From the NCBI RefSeq assembly GCF_032854445.1, contig NC_088297.1, positions 18,489,127 to 18,553,126 on the forward strand: DNA of 64,000 bases, read 5' to 3'. The notes beneath the pieces are model-generated. The model was not told where the DNA came from. It did no database searches and was given only the letters and a program-made list of their open reading frames with translations. A program made the position numbers and the translations under genes. Source of the stretch: Liolophura sinensis. Its lineage: Eukaryota; Mollusca; Polyplacophora; Chitonida; Chitonidae. Shown here in pieces: positions 35,640-46,142 of this stretch (positions within the stretch are counted from its first letter, which is position 1; every line of letters starts with the position of its first letter).

Positions 35640-35710
35640 TTTGCCTCGCTCTGTAACATTGTCCTAATTCGTGAGATCATCAGATGGCATAACGATTATC
35701 CAGCTACATG
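35640..35710. repeat. Degenerate tandem repeat, right block
   Basis: CTCTGTAACATTGTCCTAAT then TCGTGAGATCATCAGATGGC continues the array from the other side of the SINE-B. Confidence 0.6.
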
Positions 35711-36075
35711 GCCTTTAGATTCTCCTGGTGGACTAAGTATCCCCGAGCTCAGGTCCCTTTGCTTTGTTTTAATGTGATTGTATGCTAAATGTGATGTCAA
35801 CACACCATTTTAAATAATTCTATACCAGTGACGTCTAATATATTGCTGTTAACATCATAGCATTTTTTTACCTAATTCTGCTTAAGTCATGGTGCTTGGG
35901 GGCGTTTAAATTGCTACTATTTATGCATTTACATTAACAGTTGGGATTAAGTTCATCAGACTGATCAAGTAAATTGAGAAGAAACCGTATTTCACCGGTT
36001 ACGTGTGACCATTTGCCAGGTAACACACCGTCGTCGCTACTCTGGTCTTACTCTCTATGGTATGCTAAATGCATA
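35711..36075 (+). repeat. Element C, full-length reference copy
   Basis: This is the most complete copy: GGACTAAGTATCCCCGAG, TTGTTTTAATGTGATTGTAT, CCAGTGACGTCTAATATATT, ACCTAATTCTGCTTAAGTCA, GGCGTTTAAATTGCTACTAT, AACAGTTGGGATTAAG, TTTCACCGGTTACGTGTGAC and a TTACTCTCTATGGTATGC end. I see neither tRNA-like boxes nor terminal inverted repeats. Confidence 0.85.
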
Positions 36076-36880
36076 CGGGTGAAAGTTCATCCGCACTGTA
36101 ACGATATCTGTATACGCTAAGTACACAAAGAACTAAACAGAGAAAACTTAACGGGTGACATTTCTACAAATGCTGGCGAATAAATCCGGAAACCATACAA
36201 AGTAATGTCCTTTCATATAATTCTGTTAACTTAGTAACTCCCTGTGGTGAAAGTTTCCCCGGGGAATGACACAGAAAGCTTTTAACATTCGAAAGGGGAA
36301 TTCGAAACTCCGAATGTATCGTTTTGGGGGATCGATGGAATTCTTCAAGGCTTATACTTTCGCCATCACATTGTCATGGTGTGATAAAAACGGTGTTGGA
36401 AGTCGAGTACATATAGATCATCAAATCAGTCCATGGCCTGTAATTTTGACGGCTTTCAGTGGAAGTATCCCGTCCTCTTCCAGCGGTTTTGTAGTAGGAA
36501 ATGACAGACAGCTTTAACCACGTAACAAATCAGCAGGAAGATTTACATGCCGCTCGACGACATGGCTCGGTTTTAGTTTACCGCCCATTGTACATAGCTG
36601 GAAGGCGTATATAGAGACTCCAGCTCTATCTCTCTAGATACCCCCATAAATCATTTACAAATTATACATCTATTTCTCTGGCTCGGCGATAATGTTCTCT
36701 CACTAATATCGCTTATTTTGATTTATGAGTTCCGGAACAGTGAGGTTTCCCGCCGTTTTGACAGCGGTCTGCCCAGCCGTGGAGTGGTCACATGATCATT
36801 TGTAGAGACATTATGGCATTACCAACTACGGACAAATAGGGCGGCTTAATAAATGAACGAGGAGCTCCACAAGCCGAAAG
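36076..36880. other. No supported feature
   Basis: An 83-codon plus-strand frame from ATG (36266-36517) has no recognisable domain; its start context is weak. Confidence 0.4.
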
Positions 36881-36939
36881 GGTCACATCCACAGCTACAG
36901 TGTACAACGTCATTCCATGGTAATGTAAATTATGATAAT

Positions 36940-37084
36940 AATTAAAATCGGGCAGCACCCGGGGGAAGCTCACGATCATCCGCTGGTTGAAGATATGACC
37001 GTTTTGACTACATGTGGAACATTTAGGAGCATTTCGTTGAATACTGTGTAAAACACAAATCAAATCAAATAAATAAATAAATAA
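36940..37084. repeat. SINE-B fragments in opposite orientations
   Basis: The left piece (CGGGCAGCACCCGGGGGAAG then CTCACGATCATCCGC) is minus-strand SINE-B body. The right piece (GAATACTGTGTAAAACAC followed by (AAAT)n) is a plus-strand 3' tail. They face each other, suggesting a rearranged or double insertion. Confidence 0.6.
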
Positions 37085-37103
37085 AGTCAATAAAAAAGAT
37101 GAA

Positions 37104-37168
37104 ACCATCCGCCAACCAAGTTGGACGTTTCAGACCAATAATGTCAATGCCAATTCCCAAATTGACGC
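37104..37168 (-). repeat. Element D fragment, minus strand
   Basis: CCGCCAACCAAGTTGGACGT, CAGACCAATAATGTCAATGC and CAATTCCCAAATTGACG match the right part of element D on the minus strand. Confidence 0.6.
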
Positions 37169-37187
37169 ATATTATTTTGTGAGACCT

Positions 37188-37365
37188 CCATGAGCCTTTC
37201 ATCAATGCGCCTGCTGTGAGTCCAGCTCATTCTGGTTTCCTCTCCTGTTATGTGCGGGAAGGTCTTCCACCAACATGCTGGTGGATTTTGGTTTTCCTTC
37301 GGGTTCTGCCCGAGTCCCAACCATGATGCTGGCCGCCGTTGTATAAGTCAATTAAATAATTTATA
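37188..37365 (+). mobile_element. SINE-B, degenerate
   Basis: CCTCCATGAGCCTTTCATCA (the head), AGTCCAGCTCATTCTGG, GTGCGGGAAGGTCTTCCACC and GATGCTGGCCGCCGTTGTAT are clear. The tail is altered. Confidence 0.8.
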
Positions 37366-37404
37366 CACTTTCACGTTTTTCTTTTCAAGGAGGTGTGTGT
37401 ATTT

Positions 37405-37463
37405 GGGGGGGGGGGGAGTGTGTGTAGTGGAGAGGGGTGGGGTGAGGTAGGGGGGGGGGGGGG
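37405..37463 (+). other. G-rich tract with G-quadruplex potential
   Basis: G tracts of 12, 4, 4 and 14 bases lie within 59 bp. The last three (GGGG, T, GGGG, TGAGGTA, G14) suffice for a four-tract motif if the long run supplies two tracts. Confidence 0.7.
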
Positions 37464-38265
37464 CGTATTGCGTCTGTAAATCGAGATGTTAGTATTATTG
37501 GGAACAACGTTCTTCCTGTCCTTGATTGTAGGGTGCTTTTTTCAAATGCTCATCAAACGTCTGTTACTTTTGTTTGCTTTGTAGACGGTACTCGAATCTT
37601 ACTGACCGCAGAGAGGAACCTAAAGATGACTACGTACAAACACTTCACACCGAAGTGTCAATCCGACAACGGCAAAAATCATTCTTTCATAATACTGTGT
37701 TTATTGCATTTACCTGGCGAATGTTGACGAACGTCTCGGCTCTCATGTATGATCAATATTTGGTAACATTTCAACACGCACATGTTTGATACTGGTCGCT
37801 ATTTGTGTTTCGCCTCAGCGATTTTTTTTTCTAGTTTGTACACTACTGTAAGTCAAACGCGTTCAAAACCACATGAGGTCCACCAACATTGTGTGCAAAC
37901 AAATATAATAGCAGGTGTCGACCAATTCATCACAAAATAAGATAAAAAGTCATGAATATACATGGGTTAAACAAAAATCATGCGTTAAATAAGCAGAATA
38001 AGTCAAGCCAATGGAACCACAATAACATGATTAACGTGGTACCAATAAATGCATGGTACGCTGTATTGTACAAGTTGCTCTATATTACAGTTGTACCCCC
38101 TGTAGGGCGTCTTGTTTAAGGTGGTCAGTTTTACGAATGGAACAGACGCTAAACACATTTATGTTTTCCTTTTATATAGGACCATTGTTATATTGCTCTC
38201 CAATGACTTCGTTACGGTCAGTGAACATGCGGGCATGATCCCTATGTCGACAGTTAACGAGTTTG
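37464..38265. other. No supported feature
   Basis: No repeat or gene signal recognised. Confidence 0.45.
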
Positions 38266-38420
38266 TACATGTACGTACGTGAGAAGGTCTACCAACAACA
38301 TGCGGATGGTCTTGTTTTCCCCTGCGCTCTGCCCGGTTTCCTCTCACTCGAATTTTGGCCGCCGTCGTATAAGTTAACATTCTTGAGTACGGCGTAAAAC
38401 ACCATTCAGATAAATACATG
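38266..38420 (+). mobile_element. SINE-B, 5'-truncated
   Basis: GAGAAGGTCTACCAACAACA, TTTTGGCCGCCGTCGTATAA and TTGAGTACGGCGTAAAACAC followed by an AAAT-rich tail. Confidence 0.8.
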
Positions 38421-39588
38421 AATAAAAAAAAGTTGTATTCAGGATTTTTTTTCAATTATATTAATGTGAAAATGACTCCCTGTTATAACGGAAAGCTTTG
38501 GCGGGTTGGTATTGAATCTAACAATAATAATAATATACAGACGTGAAAATTGAAGAAAATCCTCAAGGTTATTTGTGTCGGCGTTTTCAGATAAAAATCG
38601 CAATAATATGGGAGCAATATTCACGAAATACGCTTAAGCCATAATCATTTATCCATTCAAAGAAATAACACCAGTTTAGATTTTACTAGCCACATGTAAT
38701 GTTAACAGATAGGCAAGTCAGCCATCCTTTTGCTATATGTGACCAGCTGTTATTTGTATATGTTATCACACTATAGCCGATTTCTTTCAGTTCTTTTAAG
38801 TCGGCTTAATGAGCCTTACTCTATCATCCATGTGCTTTCCATAGCTGCCAAAAGGTGCAAAATACCTTGACTTCCTTGGATGCCTTTGATATAGGTAATT
38901 ACTAACATTGCTTAGGGAATTAGAACCATGAACAAAACGAGTTACATTCCCAGAGGTCAATGGATACGTCTGTGTAATTACCTACTTACTGGCCTTATCC
39001 CTGGATTGCTCGACGTGTACATCTATCGTGATATCTAGCATTAGCTTGGAGCAAGACCTATGTCATCAGTTTTGCTGGATCAAAGAATATAAGGTGTATC
39101 CAGTTTTAAGTTGTCATCGTATCTCAAAAGCTCTTTATTTATATGTGCAGACAACATAATCAAATACCGTCGTTTAATGCTTAGTTTTAAATAATTCACA
39201 CGCTAATTACGTGGATGATCTGCCGGCCTGACAGTTAATGTCTCATGTCTTACTCGTGATATCAACCTGGTTAGAGAAAGCACATGTCTGAGAGCCAGCG
39301 AAAGATATTTTTTCCAAACATCACCTAAAAACTATTTAACTGATCGAAACCTCAATCGAAGAATGATTTAGTCACTTGATTATGTGTTGTTGAATGCCTA
39401 TAGAATTAATCAGAGTAAACTGTGGATTCTTTCCAAATAATCCACGGGGCGCTTAGCAGGGATACAGTCTCGAAGGATAACGCGAGTCATATAAAGCGTA
39501 CCATCATTGGAAATTTGCGTGTGCATTAAACAGGTGTTGATATGCACACCCAGACATGCTGCACAAAATTTGTTGCTGCTATACATCT
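38421..39588. other. No supported feature
   Basis: Only a short CTTAAGCCATAATCATTTAT stretch near 38632, like the family F or SINE tail, was noted. Confidence 0.45.
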
Positions 39589-39654
39589 TTTTCTGCCTCG
39601 AGTGGCGCTCAGCACTGAGAGGTTATAGCAAGGGCATAGGACTGGTTGGCCCGG
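39589..39654 (+). mobile_element. SINE-E, left part, interrupted by element D
   Basis: GAGTGGCGCTCAGCACTGAG, AGGTTATAGCAAGGGCATAG and GACTGGTTGGCCCGGTA belong to the SINE-E body. The expected TCAGTATAATGTG follows only after about 220 bp of element D. Confidence 0.75.
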
Positions 39655-39873
39655 TACATGGTTTGAATACTGATTTCATCCAGTCGCCTATAACATACCT
39701 TGCATCTTTCCTACATCATTAAAACTATTTACAGCATCTCTTTCTAAGATTCCGTTTTGTTTTTGTACTGTGGATGAACGTCGTTTTAGGAATTGTCCTA
39801 GCGATTATTGGCTTCCATATTGGTTGATGGCTGGTATACGTATGCCTGGTTCGACACATATATCCAGTATAAT
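39655..39873 (+). repeat. Element D inserted into SINE-E
   Basis: CATGGTTTGAATACTGATTT, CATCCAGTCGCC, TTCTAAGATTCCGTTTTG, GGAATTGTCCTAGCGATTAT and TGCCTGGTTCGACACA are element D markers, from mid-element to the right end. A possible TA flanks both sides; exact ends are uncertain. Confidence 0.75.
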
Positions 39874-40066
39874 GTGTGACTGTCTGACGTGTCCTGCCTG
39901 GTATCTTCGGTATGCCACACAAGTGGTGACAGAACTTTGGACGCATCGACTCGCCCTGCCACAAGAACACATGGTGTATGTATACACATCAAATGACTCC
40001 CTATAGTCATGTGTCCGAAAAATTGGGAAGTACGACCATAAACCCAAAACACTCATTTATTCATTC
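39874..40066 (+). mobile_element. SINE-E, right part
   Basis: TCCAGTATAATGTGTGACTG, TGGTATCTTCGGTATGCCAC, GAACACATGGTGTATGTATA, GTCCGAAAAATTGGGAAGTA and AACCCAAAACACTC followed by ATTC repeats complete the SINE begun at 39589. Confidence 0.75.
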
Positions 40067-40191
40067 GTTGTTATACGCATTATTAAACAGCAGGATGTAT
40101 ATTACAATGGGTTGCTCTTGTGCTTTATGCGATTGCTCATGAAGTGGTTGTGAGCTTTATTCACGTAAGAAGGGGTTGAATGAGGTTAAGA

Positions 40192-40233
40192 ACACCTTCA
40201 CAAACAGAACTCCAGTTCTGTTTGTAAGGGTGT
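40192..40233. repeat. 42-bp near-perfect palindrome
   Basis: Two 20-base arms (40192-40211 and 40214-40233) pair at 18 of 20 positions around a 2-base spacer. The inner 12 bases, ACAAACAGAACT, pair perfectly. No poly-T follows and the context is eukaryotic, so it is not a bacterial-type terminator. Confidence 0.9.
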
Positions 40234-40556
40234 CCGCGTCAGGAAAGTGTTGTAGCTTATATTCTTTTCGCCTGCTGTAGTCACAACGGTGTCACCATAC
40301 AAGTGAAATAATCTTCTGGCCGGCACACAACTCAAAGCAATAAATCTAAGCTTCCTCATCTTTTGATTGCATCAGATATGATCTGTGGATAAATATGTTA
40401 ACTACATTAATCATAGTTAAAAAAAATCATTTGTTGTCTTTGGATTAAAATTACGCAAGTTGGATTTCAAGTCTTACCCTATGTTTTATACCCTAAATCG
40501 ACTGGTGGTTGGTTATATTGTCATATTAAGGGCTGACTTTCTAGTCCTCTAAAGAC

Positions 40557-40738
40557 AGCGTGAAGGGGACCCGTATCAGTATAATGGCTCGGGCGGGGCA
40601 GATTACTTGCTTTCGTTCAGTCGTCTCAGTGAAGCAGCACCAGATAAAAGAGCGGTGGAAGTCCGTCCTGCAACAAGGAGGCGCGTTACATGCACCCTAA
40701 GGACTCCTTTACCCTCATCTGTGGATTCTTGAAAAATG
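40557..40738 (+). mobile_element. SINE-A, body only, degenerate
   Basis: CCCGTATCAGTATAATGGCT, CGGGCGGGGCAGATTACTTG, AAAAGAGCGGTGGAAGTCCG and CAACAAGGAGGCGCGTTACA are SINE-A body. Head and 3' tail are missing. Confidence 0.8.
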
Positions 40739-41414
40739 GCCAATAGCTCAGACAATAGCGTGACGTTTAAACACGTGCCAAAGACTGGCATTTTAATTAA
40801 TCGCTGCTAATACTGCTCATACCGTTAACAAAGATTCCACTGACTGACCAGAAAGTGCACCATTCATTTCCAGTATAGTGAGGATAGCCGTGAAGTATCG
40901 ACAAAAGAGACGGTCGGCCCTCGTGGAAACACGAGACACTGATCCACGGCTCAGCGCAGCGAAGGGCATCAAGGTGGCGGGCCATTAGCGATGTGTGACA
41001 TTACCTTCTAACGCTCTGTGCCCATCCACTCTCTGATCAACTGACATGTGCTTCCATAACTCCGGACTTCACTGTTCTGCTTGGGAACAGCAGACCGTTT
41101 ACTCCGGGGAGATGCCGTGTGTGAGATCATTTCAAGCCGACATCTGCTCAGTGTTGCCAATGTTGTGCATATCATAGGCACTTTTCTCAACGGCAGTGCT
41201 ATTAAATTAAAACGTTTGTCTCGTGGCAGACTGGATTGGATTAACTAATGTTATTGCTGTTGAAATTATACCACAAAGAGTGTTTGTTGGACTTCATCGG
41301 TCAAAGATTAACCACACCGAGGTAAGCCTTGTACATGTATTGTTGGTTTCGAAAACATGTAGTCAGTGACCAAGCAACCTCTGTCAAGACAGGTCAGATT
41401 AGCGTTAACCCATG
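40739..41414. other. No supported feature
   Basis: Two minus-strand frames of about 60 codons (40797-40985 and 41008-41190) are unrecognised. Confidence 0.4.
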
Positions 41415-41425
41415 TATGATCCAAA

Positions 41426-41657
41426 GGGGCCACCGTGGCCGAGGGCGCTAGCACGCTTGCAAGGCATGACCCAAGAGCCTGCCACCAACTCGGTTGCTAT
41501 AAGTTCAAGTCCAGTTCATGTTGACTTCCTCTCCTGCAGTATATGGCAAGGTCTGTCAGCATCCATTGGATAGTCGTGCTTCCTCCTACCATAAAGCTTC
41601 CTGCCGTCGTAAAAGTGAAACATTGTTTAGTATTGTGTAGAACACCAATCAAGTAAA
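41426..41657 (+). mobile_element. SINE-B, full length, degenerate, with imperfect duplication
   Basis: The head GGCCACCGTGGCCGAGGGCG, box B region (TAAGTTCAAGTCCAG) and tail AGAACACCAATCAAGTAAAT are present. Flanks TATGATCCAAA (41415-41425) and TATGGTCCAAA (41658-41668) differ at one base of 11, as expected of an older insertion. Confidence 0.88.
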
Positions 41658-42066
41658 TATGGTCCAAAACCTTGCTGATAGGTACGTCTATGTTAGAATA
41701 GGAGCTTGTTACATTCCTGCATGTATCCTTGGATTTGTATGGAGTCACTGACAGGGTAAGGAGAAGTAAACTACTGGTTAGACTAGACATGCCTCTGCAT
41801 GCAATGCAAACTTTCAATAGACTACACAGGTGTTCAAGCTGACGCATGCTTTCCAATCGTTATGTCATATCCGGTACAGCGCATCTGCCGCTCTCTGTGC
41901 TCGCTTTACAACAGTGCCTCACTAGACACCTTTGACCTTTGATTTCCTGTGCGACGCACGTGGGCTTTCATCGGCTTAGCCTCACCAGTGGAGTCCTCGC
42001 ACGGCACTATTTAATTAGCATTCGGCAACAACATTTTTTCAGGTGTTGGTCTGATGTAGTGCATAT

Positions 42067-42319
42067 TTTAGATGAAGAGTGCAAGCATTTTCTGTAAGAT
42101 GAAGAGTGGATGCATGCCTGTATAACATGAAGAGTGCATGCATTTTGTGTAAGATGAAGAGTGGATGCATGCCTGTATAACATGAAGAGTGCATGCATTT
42201 TGTGTAAGATGAAGAGTGCATGCATGCCTGTATAAGACGAAGAGTGCATGTATGCCTTCATAAGACGAAGAGTGCATGCATGCCTGTATAAGATGAGGAG
42301 TGAATGCATGCCTGTATAA
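42067..42319. repeat. 27-28-bp tandem repeat, about 9 units
   Basis: Units alternate between GATGAAGAGTGGATGCATGC plus CTGTATAA and ATGAAGAGTGCATGCATTTT plus GTGTAA, giving a dimer period of about 55 bp. The array stops at the SINE-A that starts at 42320. Confidence 0.92.
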
Positions 42320-42662
42320 GAGTGAGTGAGTGAGTGCTTGGGGTTTAACGTCGTACTCAACAATTTTTCAGTCATATGACGACGAAGGAATCATTAGGGT
42401 GCATGCAGGACGGATTTCCACCGCTCTTTTATTTAGTGCTGCATCACTGAGACGACTTACCGAAGGCAAGTAAGCCGCCCCGCCCGAGCCATTATACTGA
42501 TACGGGTCAACCAGTCGTTGCACTATCCCCTTCATGCTGAACGCCAAGCGAGGAAGTTACAACTTCCTCTTTTAAAGTCTTAGGTGTGACTCGACCAAGG
42601 ATTGATCCTGGATCTACCGGTCCCGAAGCGGACGCTCTACCAACTGTGCTATCCGGGCCGGT
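42320..42662 (-). mobile_element. SINE-A, minus strand, with internal 24-bp deletion
   Basis: The tail (GAGT)n, body and tRNA-like head (CTCTACCAACTGTGCTATCC) are all present. Relative to the copies at 31.7 and 42.7 kb, 24 bases between two TGCA copies are missing (near 42405), leaving GGGTGCATGCAGGACGG. No clean target duplication was found; the left flank is repeat array. Confidence 0.92.
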
Positions 42663-42730
42663 TCACGGTTATCGTATTGTTTTAGATCCAGTTACACATT
42701 TGCTAATTCCAACAGCTTTGAAGGGTTATT

Positions 42731-43077
42731 CAGTGAGTGAGTGAGTGATTGGGGTTTAATGTCGTACTCAACATTTTTTTAGTCATATGACGACGAAGGA
42801 ATCCTTAGGGTGCATGTACGTGTAATGTGCCTCCTTGTTGCAGGACGGATTTCCACCGCTCTTTTATTTTGTGCTGCTGGTGTGTTTAAGCCGCACCACC
42901 CGAGCCATTGTACTGATACGGGTCAACCACCCGTTGCACTATCCCCTTCATGCTGAACGCCAAACGAGGAAGTTACAACTTCCCCCTTTAAAAGCCTATT
43001 TGTGACTCGATCAAGGATTGATCCTGGATCTACCGGCCCAGAAGCGGACGCTCTACCAACTGTGCTATCCGGGCCGG
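42731..43077 (-). mobile_element. SINE-A, minus strand, with 12-bp target-site duplication
   Basis: Same orientation as the copy 70 bp to its left. TGAAGGGTTATT lies at 42719-42730 and 43078-43089. The body segment with the CACTGAGACGACTTACCGAA equivalent is shortened. The duplication shows an independent insertion, not a tandem duplication of the neighbour. Confidence 0.94.
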
Positions 43078-43598
43078 TGAAGGGTTATTGAAGTAATTTT
43101 TCAGCTTCATCAGTTGATCCTTTTACTTTCTTTGCAGACCACTAGTCTCCCACTAATATATTGCGCCTACACATTGCTGTGAATATCCGTCCATAATGCG
43201 CCAAATATCGGTGGTTTTACTCGGGGTGCAATACGTCAGTTTCTTTCGCCCACCGAAACTGGCGGCCATTGTATTAGCCAGACTTTTTAGTATGGCGTTT
43301 GAGTTAAAACTCAGTCTTACATAACATATGGATAAGACCGCTTCGTTATTCCAAACCTCGGTGCTGCGATAAATGCTGTCCCAATCAGTCAGTCAGTCAG
43401 TCTGTGGTTCATGTGGATGATGGTGTGTTTTTCACACGGGTTGCTTTGTGTTTACCATCATTTATTCAACATTATTTTGAACCTGTTCAGACAAGGCATG
43501 TTTGTGAAAAATTAGCAATGATTTGGAAAGTGCTAAAAAGACCATCTCAACTGTTCATGGCAACAAAAGGTGTATTGATTATGTTTTTATTCCAAGTG
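43078..43598. other. No supported feature; short CAGT run
   Basis: TCAGTCAGTCAGTCAGTC at about 43386 is the only simple repeat; no gene signal. Confidence 0.45.
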
Positions 43599-43715
43599 CT
43601 CAGTGTGATATCCTCATTGTGTATATCACCCGTCATGTGTTGCCATTTACTAGCTATCACACTGTTCTCACTGCTCTGATTTTGCTCTCTATGCCGCACG
43701 CCTTTCATTATAGTA
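43599..43715 (+). repeat. Element C 3' fragment
   Basis: TGTTGCCATTTACTAGCTAT, CACACTGTTCTCACTGCTCT and TTGCTCTCTATGCCGCACGC match the right end of element C. Confidence 0.6.
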
Positions 43716-45878
43716 TGTTAAAACGCACGTATTTTAACAGCACAGCCGCAAATGGCCTCCTCCAACCTCATGTGAAGTCGACCATCCTCAGTGAAAAGTG
43801 GACGTTCGTGTAAGTCAGTGTGAAAATGCCCTCTTGCAGTACAACAAGTTATGACATGATGAAAGAGAGGGGAGTCCTTTACAGAGACATAATTCTTGTT
43901 TTTGGAATGTATTTGATTGCGCCATAAAGGGACAAGAAGAAATAAATCTCCAAAATATGACAAATAAATAAGCAGTTTTTATTATAAAAAGTAGACACCA
44001 TGGTTGGATTCAATGCCGTTTTCTTTGAAACAGGCAGCGATTAATATTGCAGGCATGCCCGACGTTATGGCATCGACATGCTACCTTCTGCCCAGAATCA
44101 TTTATGACACCATGTAATGAGACAGTCGGGACTTGGCGGGCCACAGCAAACAACAATTTATCAAGAAAATCAATGAAAATTGTCAAACTCTTGCAAAGAA
44201 AAGAACGTTGACTGTGCCACCCTGGTAATGCAGCGAGCCATCATTCCTCTGCAGCCTTTCATTTTTATTGACAACTCATTGACAGCCAATTAATTTCCTT
44301 CGATGTATCGGCAGCTTTGCAACAGTGCTGTTTTCTTTAGTGATGGTAATAGGGTGGGGAGAGAAGATGGAAGAAACTCGCGAGTGGCAAGGTCTGGAAG
44401 GCCACAGCAAGGTCAAAGTTCATGACAAAACTGCTCTGCGCAAAGGGGGAAAATCCATAACAATCTGGAGCAATTTATGGATTGGATTTTTGACCGCTGT
44501 GCTCATAGAATTTGGCTGTTTGGGGCTAGTTTTTTTTTTAACAGTGTGGTAAATTTGATCATAAATATGTGCATTAAAGGGGTTTTTTTCTTCTGCTTTA
44601 CGATGACACGTTTTTTAGTCGTAAATCTCTCGATGACATTTAAGGTCAGTTTACCCAATATTTTACATTGGACGTTTATTATTAATAAAATGTTACTTTG
44701 AGTGTTTTTGTTTTCTTCTGATGGAGGCATGAAATGCGAATTTTTGTGGAAAAACTACCCCATTGTTTCCAGCTGACTGCAGATTAGATTGCAGTCCAAA
44801 TATTGTCGATAGTATATTGGGTGGGCCATCCTTTTTGACACTCAATATCTCCGAAATCCTTTTAAGTCAGCTTCTAAAAATTTACACACTCAAAAGCCAT
44901 TATGTCCTAAGAATACAGACCAAATTTTAATTTCATCCTTTAAGATTTCTATTCATGGGGCCAAAATAAAAACAGAATCAAAAACGAATGTTCTGGACAT
45001 TTCAAAATGATGTTCTACTTTGTTTTACTTGAAAGCTGATCAATTCCTTGTCCGCCGCAGAGAAAACCATCTGGTTCAGCAAAACTTATGCCAATCTGGC
45101 AGAAGCTTTTCTCTGACACTAGAGCAAGACAATTTTTCCAGACGACACTTGATTGACGCGTGTCACACAAGTGAAGCGCCCGCTCTACTCATGACACCTG
45201 ACAGTTGATTCAATGTAGGTCGCCGGAACGTGCGTGTTTGAGTCTATGTCTTGTTTTTAACCCTGTGCACAGACTACTCAAGCTATGACCTTGAAAACTG
45301 GTCAGTATATAAAAACCATGCCATTTGAATGTCTCAAGTTTGAAAGGGTTTGAACAAAGGATAATGGGGCAATGCAGCATCAAAGTACGGCTCATTTTTT
45401 AATGCCCACGATATATACATAATACAGCACAGATTCAGTCTTTCGAAACTCACGGTCGCCGCACTTAGTTCGTTTTAATGTCATTTTAGGGTTGGTGTGA
45501 TGAACTAAGTCAACGTAGTGGTGACAAGCTCATGCGTTTGTTACTGTGTAAATTAAATTGTTAGTGTGTATAATACAATTCAATTGGGCCATTGCCCGAA
45601 AAGCCTTCTGGGTTCTCTCGCAAAATAACTACAATGAATGCAAATGCCAGAGCTTGCAAATAATGCCTAAAGTAATTGCACTATTGTTTATTCCTGCCTT
45701 TGTGAAGACGATCCATGTGCATACTGGTAACATAGTACCAAAGTATTAAGACAGCAATGGAAAAGACCGAGTTTCAGATTAGTAAATGGAAGAGTACAGA
45801 TCTGTGCATCGGAAAGCTAAGTTGGGAAGAACAAAACAAACCACTGCGTGGGAAAATGTACTTCGTTAGGTTATCGCT
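43716..45878. other. 2.2-kb repeat-poor stretch, no gene supported
   Basis: The 44.10-44.32 kb part has several TTGACA and ATTAAT-like homeodomain-type words, noted under findings. Short open frames at 44325-44552 and 45020-45208 are unrecognised. Confidence 0.4.
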
Positions 45879-46142
45879 GCAATAGTGCCTTTGCATTGTT
45901 TTAATGTGATTGTACATGTATGCTAAATGTGATGACAAAACAGAATTTTTAGTAATTCTAGACCAGTCACGTCTAATATATTTGCAAATGTTCAAACATG
46001 TACATTAACAGTTAGAATAAAACCCTAACTGAGGTAAACTGAGGAAGCCGTATTTTACCGGTTACATGTGACCATTTGTCAATAATGGTACTGTCGTAGC
46101 TACACTGTTTTTACTCTCTGTGCCGAAAGTCTTTTATTATCT
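45879..46142 (+). repeat. Element C, near full length
   Basis: TTGCATTGTTTTAATGTGAT, ATGTATGCTAAATGTGATGA, CAGTCACGTCTAATATATTT, GTTAGAATAAAACCCTAACT, TTTTACCGGTTACATGTGAC and TTACTCTCTGTGCCGAAAGT follow the family order. Confidence 0.8.

Noticed and set aside
40192-40233. Rho-independent terminator
   Set aside because: No poly-T follows the hairpin, and the genome is eukaryotic.
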